Of a stretch of DNA of 10,147 bases, positions 6,184 through 10,147 are shown piece after piece. The position numbers were made by a program, and so were the translations under genes. The notes under the pieces are model-generated. The model had not been told where the DNA came from and made no database searches. It saw only the letters and a program-made list of their open reading frames with translations. Origin of the DNA: JAENVT01 sp040006755 (lineage in GTDB: Bacteria > Actinomycetota > Acidimicrobiia > Acidimicrobiales > Ilumatobacteraceae); assembly GCA_040006755.1 (NCBI GenBank), contig JBDTWJ010000140.1, positions 1 through 10,147 of the forward strand, written 5' to 3'. Position 1 is the stretch's first letter. Every line of letters begins with the position of its first letter.

Positions 6184-6926
6184 CCGCGCGCCGTCGCTCC
6201 CGCTGCACGCGCCTGGTCGATTGCCGATTGGAGCGATCGGACGTACGCGTCGCTCGTGTAGGTCGCGCCCGAGACAGTGTCGATCTGCGCGCTTTGAGCC
6301 GAGAGCACCTCGGACCGCAGTGTGGGCAGTGCCCGGGCGTTGATCCGAACGCTCTTCTTGTCGCCGGTCGGGTAGGCGACGATGGCCACTTCACTGATGG
6401 CACCGTTGGTGAACTGCAGCTGGACCTGCACGGGGCCGTACTCGGTGTTGACGAGTTGGCCGTTGAACGCCTGGACTGCAGCGACCGGGGTGGCCGCTGG
6501 GGCCGACGGGGTCGGTGCAGCTGTGGTCGCTGTCGCCGACGGAACGCCGGCAGCCGTCGCCGCTGGTGTCGTTGCCGGTGTTGCGGCTGACGTCGGCGGC
6601 GCGGACGTGATCTGGACGCCCACCGGGACTACAGCCGGGAGCGCTGCGAGCGCTTGGTTGGCGGACTTGGAAGCGTTGAGGTCGGCGAACAGGTACGTGA
6701 GGCCGCCGGTGGTGGCGCAGCTGATCGCCAGTGCTCCGAGTCGTGCAATCCGCGCCGGGTGTCTCTTGGCGTGCCTTGTCTGCGCTGGAGGTGGCGGTGG
6801 GGACAGACTCCCCGACGCCGGCGATCGGCCGGCATTGCCGTCGCGTCGTTGGTTCAGGCGTTCGAGGCGTTCGAGGCGTTCGAGGAGCGGGTCACCGGCG
6901 GATTTCGATAGCGGCTGCGTGCTCAT
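6180..6926 (-). CDS. Membrane-anchored FMN-binding domain protein with SGAT flavinylation site (248 aa)
   Basis: Probable electron carrier outside the membrane. Residues 1-60 are a cytoplasmic-type N-terminus with LERLERLERL (14-24), a Pro run (43-47) and basic residues (RHAKRHPARIAR) before one membrane helix (about 61-83). A long Ala/Pro/Thr linker (about 95-150) leads to an FMN_bind domain (about 153-245): FNGQLVNTEYGPVQVQLQF, ISEVAIVAYP, then IDTVSGATYTSDAYVRSL. SGAT at 219-222 is the known attachment motif, with FMN joined to Thr222 by ApbE. The positive-inside rule puts this domain outside, as in RnfG/NqrC-like and related flavinylated proteins. It lies 63 bases after the ferric-reductase-like gene and overlaps apbE by 4 bases. 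Confidence 0.88.
   Translation of the reverse strand: MSTQPLSKSAGDPLLERLERLERLNQRRDGNAGRSPASGSLSPPPPPAQTRHAKRHPARIARLGALAISCATTGGLTYLFADLNASKSANQALAALPAVVPVGVQITSAPPTSAATPATTPAATAAGVPSATATTAAPTPSAPAATPVAAVQAFNGQLVNTEYGPVQVQLQFTNGAISEVAIVAYPTGDKKSVRINARALPTLRSEVLSAQSAQIDTVSGATYTSDAYVRSLQSAIDQARAAGATARG
6856..6885 (-). repeat. In-frame 9-bp tandem repeat encoding ERL units
   Basis: Three perfect copies of AGGCGTTCG (plus strand) and a partial fourth give ERLERLERL near the N-terminus of the FMN-binding protein. Because the unit is a multiple of three, copy changes would lengthen or shorten a cytoplasmic helix without frameshift. Confidence 0.8.
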
Positions 6927-6989
6927 TGACCTGAGGGAACTCCCCCAAACTCAAAGCGGCGTAAGGGCAATGTTAACGTCACCTGTGAA
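6927..6989 (-). promoter_or_regulatory. 63-bp gap within the redox cluster, with a short hairpin at its upstream edge
   Basis: This is the only sizeable gap in the five-gene cluster. An inverted repeat, ACCTG (6981-6985) and CAGGT (6991-6995), overlaps the stop codon of the ferric-reductase-like gene. An AT-rich patch containing GTTAAC follows at about 6970-6980. The gap could hold a secondary promoter or an RNA processing site, but I see no convincing -35/-10 pair and no T-tract terminator. Confidence 0.25.
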
Positions 6990-7526
6990 TCAGGTCCTGC
7001 GGGGCACGACGAGGGCTAGGACACGTACACCCGCTGCGTACACCCCGAGAGCCGCGGTGGCGACGAGACCGGCTTCGAACATCAACGTGGTTCCGTCGGT
7101 TCCTGACTGGAATCCGTGCAGTCCCGCCAGCACAACACCGACAACGGACGTCAGGTGAACGATCCGCCACAGTCTCGGTCGCAGTCGCTTTCGTGGCCAC
7201 GACGTGAACACCGTGATCGCGAACAGATACATGGCGATCACGCCCCACGTGATCGCCCATGACGAGTCTCGTGCGGTCCCCGGTATGAAGACCTGGAGCA
7301 GACCGATTCCGGAGTTGCTATCCAGATAGGAGGCAAGTACGTGTACGACGGTGAACGCGAGCGCGACCCCGCCGAACCAGTTGTGCAGGTCGAGCCACCA
7401 GGCCGGTCGCCGTCGTTCGCCGGTGTTGCGCGAGGAGAAGAAGAACCCCGACATCAGTGCTGCAACGGCGAGAATCGTCGCGACGACACCGGTTGATCGG
7501 GTGGCGTACCACCACAGATTGTTCAT
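6990..7526 (-). CDS. Ferric-reductase-like (haem b) transmembrane protein (178 aa)
   Basis: Likely moves electrons across the membrane through two b-haems. The hydrophobic segments are about residues 8-30, 47-67, 88-109, 122-139 and 150-173. Two histidine pairs sit where haem ligands of the ferric-reductase-like transmembrane domain are expected: H48 and H62 (LHNWFG, VVHVLASYL), H124 and H137 (RIVHLTSVVG, GLHGFQSG), 14 and 13 residues apart. No FAD or NAD(P)H reductase domain is present, so it needs partners, as in MsrQ/YedZ-type proteins. The ATG overlaps the kinase stop (ATGA), and the FMN-binding and ApbE genes follow. The natural model is electron delivery to or from the covalent FMN of the next protein; donor and acceptor are not visible. 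Confidence 0.85.
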   Translation of the reverse strand: MNNLWWYATRSTGVVATILAVAALMSGFFFSSRNTGERRRPAWWLDLHNWFGGVALAFTVVHVLASYLDSNSGIGLLQVFIPGTARDSSWAITWGVIAMYLFAITVFTSWPRKRLRPRLWRIVHLTSVVGVVLAGLHGFQSGTDGTTLMFEAGLVATAALGVYAAGVRVLALVVPRRT

Positions 7527-8986
7527 TCGGAATCGCCGTTCGAATACGGTGGAACCGGCGCCACCGGAAGGCGAATGGTCACCGTGACACCGCGTCCTGC
7601 TGGCGAGTGCAGATCCACCGTTCCGTGGTGGGCGGTGACGATCGCTTCGACGATCGACATCCCGAGGCCTGCGCCGCCGGTTTCGCGGGACCGCGACGTG
7701 TCGGTGCGGTAGAAGCGCTCGAACACCAGAGCGGCCTCGGGCGGGGCCATGCCGGGACCATCGTCGCTGAAGGTGATGACCGCGTTGCTGCCTTCGGTAC
7801 GGAGATCGATCGTCGAGGTCGTGCGCGCCGGAGTATGGGCTCGCACGTTGGCCAGCACATTGTCGATGACTTGGCGCAGGCGGCTGGCATCGCCCGTCAC
7901 GATGACGACTTCGGAGATGCTGAGCGCGACCGGAAATTCGGGGGCGACCGTGCGTGCGGTCCTGATTGCATCGACGAGGAGGGCGGCGAGGTCGACAGCG
8001 GTCTGCTCGAGCGGTCGCCCTTCGTCGAGTCGAGCAAGCAGCAGCAGTTCCTCGACGAGTTCGTTCATCCGCGCGGTTTCGGCGGCGATGCCGTGAATCG
8101 CACGATCGAGATCCTTGGGATGGTCTCGTGCGCCTCGGTCGACGAGCTCGGCATACGCACTGACTGCCGCCAACGGGGTGCGCAGTTCATGCGAGACATC
8201 TGCGACGAAGCGGCGCATTCGTTGCTCGGATGTGCGCAGCTCGGCCTCCGTTACATCGCGTTCTGCGAATGCCTCATCGATCCGGTCGAGCATCGTGTTC
8301 AACGCAGCAGCCAGCCGGCCGACCTCGGTGCCCGCCGCCGCGCCCGGAGCACGTTGGGTGAGCTGTCCACCCCCGGCGATGGCCAGAGCGGTCTGTTCGA
8401 CGCGGCGCAGAGGCTTCAGCCCGGCGCGGACCAGCAACCATCCGCCGGCGATTGCGATGGTGAGTGCGCCCACCGCAACGACGACTTCGATGGCCAGCAG
8501 ACGGGTGCGCGATTCGGTGATCTCGTGGAGGGTCTGACCGACGAAGAGTTCGCTGCCGTCGTCGAGGCGAGAGATCCGCAACCGGATCTCATCGTCGCCC
8601 GATGTCGCCTGTGCTGTACGGAAGATCGCCGGGTCGGGTTGGCCGACCGATTGAAATGGAGGCCAGGAGAGGTTGGTGATCGAATCGAGGGAGATTGCGG
8701 CCGGCTCGTGGCCGGGCTCACGCGCGGGGATGACGAACCGGGTCGTCCCCTTGCTGTCTCGCATCGCGACGAAGATGCCGGGAGCGGTCTGCGCTATCTG
8801 TATCTCCAGATCACGCGGTTCGGACGCGATGAGCTCCTCGAGAGGTTCGTGCGCTCGTTGCAGCGAGTCGTCGATCTGGCGAAGCTGTGAGCGTGAGAAC
8901 GCGGCATACGTCGCGGCTCCGGCGAGGGCGAGTGCCACGAGCGCGACCAGGCCGATGGTTGCGACGAGTTTGGCGCGGAGTGACAT
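7523..8986 (-). CDS. Sensor histidine kinase, HAMP/HisKA/HATPase_c type (487 aa)
   Basis: Membrane sensor that autophosphorylates on a histidine and passes the phosphate to the adjacent regulator. Order: membrane helix (about 6-30), extracytoplasmic domain of about 130 residues (31-162), second helix (about 163-185), HAMP (about 186-240), HisKA with FVADVSHELRTPLAAV and phospho-acceptor H266, and an ATPase domain with N-box (RQVIDNVLANV, N376 and N380), G1 DDGPGM (408-413), F-box FERFYR and G2 GGAGLGMSIV (437-446). All key residues are present. The sensor domain has no cysteine or other recognisable redox motif, so the signal is unknown. The ATG directly abuts the regulator's TAG, and the 3' end overlaps the ferric-reductase-like gene, implying one operon with its probable target genes. 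Confidence 0.95.
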   Translation of the reverse strand: MSLRAKLVATIGLVALVALALAGAATYAAFSRSQLRQIDDSLQRAHEPLEELIASEPRDLEIQIAQTAPGIFVAMRDSKGTTRFVIPAREPGHEPAAISLDSITNLSWPPFQSVGQPDPAIFRTAQATSGDDEIRLRISRLDDGSELFVGQTLHEITESRTRLLAIEVVVAVGALTIAIAGGWLLVRAGLKPLRRVEQTALAIAGGGQLTQRAPGAAAGTEVGRLAAALNTMLDRIDEAFAERDVTEAELRTSEQRMRRFVADVSHELRTPLAAVSAYAELVDRGARDHPKDLDRAIHGIAAETARMNELVEELLLLARLDEGRPLEQTAVDLAALLVDAIRTARTVAPEFPVALSISEVVIVTGDASRLRQVIDNVLANVRAHTPARTTSTIDLRTEGSNAVITFSDDGPGMAPPEAALVFERFYRTDTSRSRETGGAGLGMSIVEAIVTAHHGTVDLHSPAGRGVTVTIRLPVAPVPPYSNGDSE

Positions 8987-9739
8987 CTAGGTGTCCGAGT
9001 CGGTGTCGCGCAGCACGTAGCCGACAAGGCGGATGGTGTGGATCAGCGGGGCACCGAGACGATTGATCTTCTTGCGCAGATAGCTGATGTAGGTCTCCAA
9101 GATGTTGGAGTCCCCATCGAAGTCGTAGTGCCACACGTGGTCGAGAATTTGCGCCTTCGACAGCACCCGCCGAGGATTCATCAGGAAGTATTGCAGCAGG
9201 TTGAATTCCGTCGCCGTCAACTCGATCGGTGTGCCCGCGCGCGAGACCTCCCTGCTCTCGGGATCGAGCACGAGGTCCGCGAATACGAGCTGATCCGCTG
9301 ATCTGGTCGACGACGTGGTCCGCAACAAGATGGCGCGCACCCTCACCACGATCTCCGCGAGAGAGAACGGTTTGGTGACGTAGTCGTCACCGCCGGCCGA
9401 GAATCCGGCGATCTTGTCGTCGAGTGCATCACGAGCACTCAAGAACAGAATCGGAATGTCGAGCCCACCGGCGCGAACGCGGCGGGCGACCTCCAAGCCG
9501 TCGAGGTCAGGGAGCATCACATCCAGCACGATGAGGTCTGGGAGATTCGTCTGGGCTTGTGTCAAACCGGTGCGACCTGTCCGTGCCTCGAGCACCTCGA
9601 AGCCTTCGTAGCGCAGAGCCGTCGCGATCGCATCGACGATCGACGGTTCATCGTCGACGACCAAGATGCGCTGTTGGATCCCGTTCTGGCGATCCGATGG
9701 AGCAGTTGACGATGGCACACACGCATTCAACTCGTTCAT
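8987..9739 (-). CDS. OmpR/PhoB-family response regulator (250 aa)
   Basis: DNA-binding partner of the downstream kinase. The receiver domain (about 23-140) has acidic pair D29-D30, phospho-acceptor D73 in LIVLDVMLPDLDG, S101 in LSARD and K123 in TKPF. The winged-helix domain (about 146-247) has ELTATEFNLLQYFLMNPRRV, the recognition-helix region SNILETYISYLRKKI and the closing wing IHTIRLVGYVLR. The 22-residue N-terminal extension is longer than usual for the family and low in order; an in-frame GTG at codon 8 is an alternative start, and no strong Shine-Dalgarno precedes the ATG. First gene of the cluster, it may control the whole unit including itself. A 14-bp inverted repeat overlaps its start codon. 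Confidence 0.95.
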   Translation of the reverse strand: MNELNACVPSSTAPSDRQNGIQQRILVVDDEPSIVDAIATALRYEGFEVLEARTGRTGLTQAQTNLPDLIVLDVMLPDLDGLEVARRVRAGGLDIPILFLSARDALDDKIAGFSAGGDDYVTKPFSLAEIVVRVRAILLRTTSSTRSADQLVFADLVLDPESREVSRAGTPIELTATEFNLLQYFLMNPRRVLSKAQILDHVWHYDFDGDSNILETYISYLRKKINRLGAPLIHTIRLVGYVLRDTDSDT

Positions 9740-9751
9740 TCACGAGTGAAT
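9738..9751. promoter_or_regulatory. Perfect inverted repeat over the response-regulator start codon
   Basis: ATTCAC, two bases, GTGAAT form a perfect palindrome that includes part of the ATG (9737-9739, minus strand). It could be a binding site for a dimeric repressor or an mRNA hairpin hiding the start. OmpR-type regulators more often bind direct repeats, so autoregulation through this site is only a guess, and a 6-bp arm can arise by chance. Confidence 0.3.
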
Positions 9752-9774
9752 CATCAATCGCCGAAATTCTCAGC

Positions 9775-9921
9775 TGGCACTCAGCGTTGCTCGACACCTC
9801 GGACCACGCGGCGATGGCGGGCTCGTGCTCTTGGGTACACGAACCCGTTCGCGTTCAGCCAAGCGTTCAAACGTCACGCCGGCGCGGGCCCAGCGAATAC
9901 CGCGACCGAGCCTCCGTGTGA
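9775..9921 (+). pseudogene. AraC/XylS-family regulator, frameshifted C-terminal remnant
   Basis: Three consecutive pieces in two frames rebuild the end of an AraC-type DNA-binding domain. The first, from 9775, reads WHSALLDTSDHAAMA; the second, from about 9818, reads RALGYTNPFAFSQAF then KRHAGAGP; the third returns to the first frame as SEYRDRASV and stops at 9919-9921. GYTNPFAFSQAFKR followed by G-x-x-P-S-E-Y-R is the signature of the second helix-turn-helix of the family. The breaks look like one extra G in the GGG near 9817-9820 and one lost C at 9889-9891, cancelling in frame. Only about 50 of the usual 250-300 residues remain. A sequencing or assembly error could explain the shifts but not the missing N-terminal part. 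The remnant ends 4 bases from the tRNA gene and abuts the regulator's upstream region. Confidence 0.65.
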
Positions 9922-9925
9922 AGAT

Positions 9926-10001
9926 TGGAGCCGGGTGTGAGAATCGAACTCACGACATCTTCATTACAAGTGAAGTGCTCTGCCGACTGAGCTAACCCGG
10001 C
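9926..10001 (-). tRNA. tRNA-Thr (anticodon UGU)
   Basis: The reverse strand folds fully: acceptor GCCGGGT with ACCCGGC, D stem GCTC/GAGC, anticodon stem CTTCA/TGAAG with loop CTTGTAA (anticodon TGT, reading ACA threonine codons), five-base variable loop, and T stem GTGAG/CTCAC with loop TTCGATT. The discriminator is U and the CCA end is encoded. Total length is 76 bases, and every arm is paired without mismatch. Confidence 0.97.
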
Positions 10002-10147
10002 GGGGTTCGGGAAATGGTAGAGGACTGCCCTCGATAAACCCTACGAGAAAGGTCATGCGCCTCCGGGTCGACCATTGCATCTGCCAGACCGTGACGAGGA
10101 CGGCCAACTGACGACCGTCGACCGCAAAACCGAGGCCGGCTTCAACG
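10002..10147. other. Window edge, no convincing gene
   Basis: The 146 bases upstream of the tRNA must hold its promoter, but no clear -35/-10 pair was found. On the plus strand a frame is open from 10021 to the window end, finishing DEDGQLTTVDRKTEAGFN; it has no ATG, only a TTG at 10075, so it may be the beginning of a gene or chance. Confidence 0.3.

Noticed and set aside
5440..6261. Plus-strand open frame (273 codons) opposite apbE
   Set aside because: Shadow of the ApbE gene, whose motifs are all on the minus strand; no recognisable protein features.
6970..6990. OmpR-type direct-repeat operator in the gap before the FMN-protein gene
   Set aside because: The two TTA-containing half-sites are only loosely alike and 12 bases apart; nothing beyond chance similarity in an AT-richer patch.
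7457..8890. Long plus-strand open frame (477 codons) opposite the histidine kinase
   Set aside because: It lies antisense to a kinase with every catalytic motif intact; its translation is Arg/Asp/Gly-rich with no domain. High-GC codon bias keeps antisense frames open.
9746..9940. Stand-alone 64-residue protein containing the AraC-like motif
   Set aside because: Only the middle of this frame resembles AraC; its ends do not, and the flanking parts of the motif are in the other frame, so it is part of a frameshifted remnant.

Overview
The window reads as chromosomal DNA from a high-GC actinobacterium. The Tad-pilus-type gene block, a giant LysM/activator-domain protein, GTG and TTG starts and many 4-base stop/start overlaps all fit this. 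A secreted-protein repeat unit (SNLNF...VCVF...VVDLDATY) recalls repeats common in Acidimicrobiia, so an Ilumatobacter-like organism is possible, but this assignment is inference.

Left third, plus strand (3-4626): the 3' end of a type II/Tad pilus operon. It holds the tail of a probable TadC-like membrane protein, a small Flp-like prepilin with a clear G|AVSLE processing site, and three overlapping single-span TadE/TadG-like pseudopilins. It ends with a 1035-residue protein that has two LysM domains predicted outside the membrane and a winged-helix/BTAD-like region predicted inside. The genes are packed tightly enough to be one transcript. The last protein could link cell-wall state to gene regulation.

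Middle (4627-5422): a disturbed region. Two exact 52-bp copies of a nested palindrome lie 10 bp apart, directly downstream of the pilus operon. They are followed by a short minus-strand reading frame that looks like a gene tail, then a plus-strand gene lacking its 5' part that keeps two 118-residue repeats of a secreted protein.

Right half, minus strand (9739 down to 5407): a five-gene cluster in the order OmpR-type response regulator, sensor histidine kinase, four-histidine ferric-reductase-like haem membrane protein, membrane-anchored FMN-binding (SGAT) protein, and ApbE flavin transferase. The likely picture is that the two-component pair controls a transmembrane electron path. The haem protein would pass electrons across the membrane to an FMN that ApbE attaches covalently to the SGAT threonine. 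The final acceptor is not visible.

Right edge (9738-10147): an inverted repeat over the regulator's start codon, a frameshifted C-terminal remnant of an AraC-family regulator, an intact tRNA-Thr(UGU) on the minus strand, and about 146 bases without a convincing gene.
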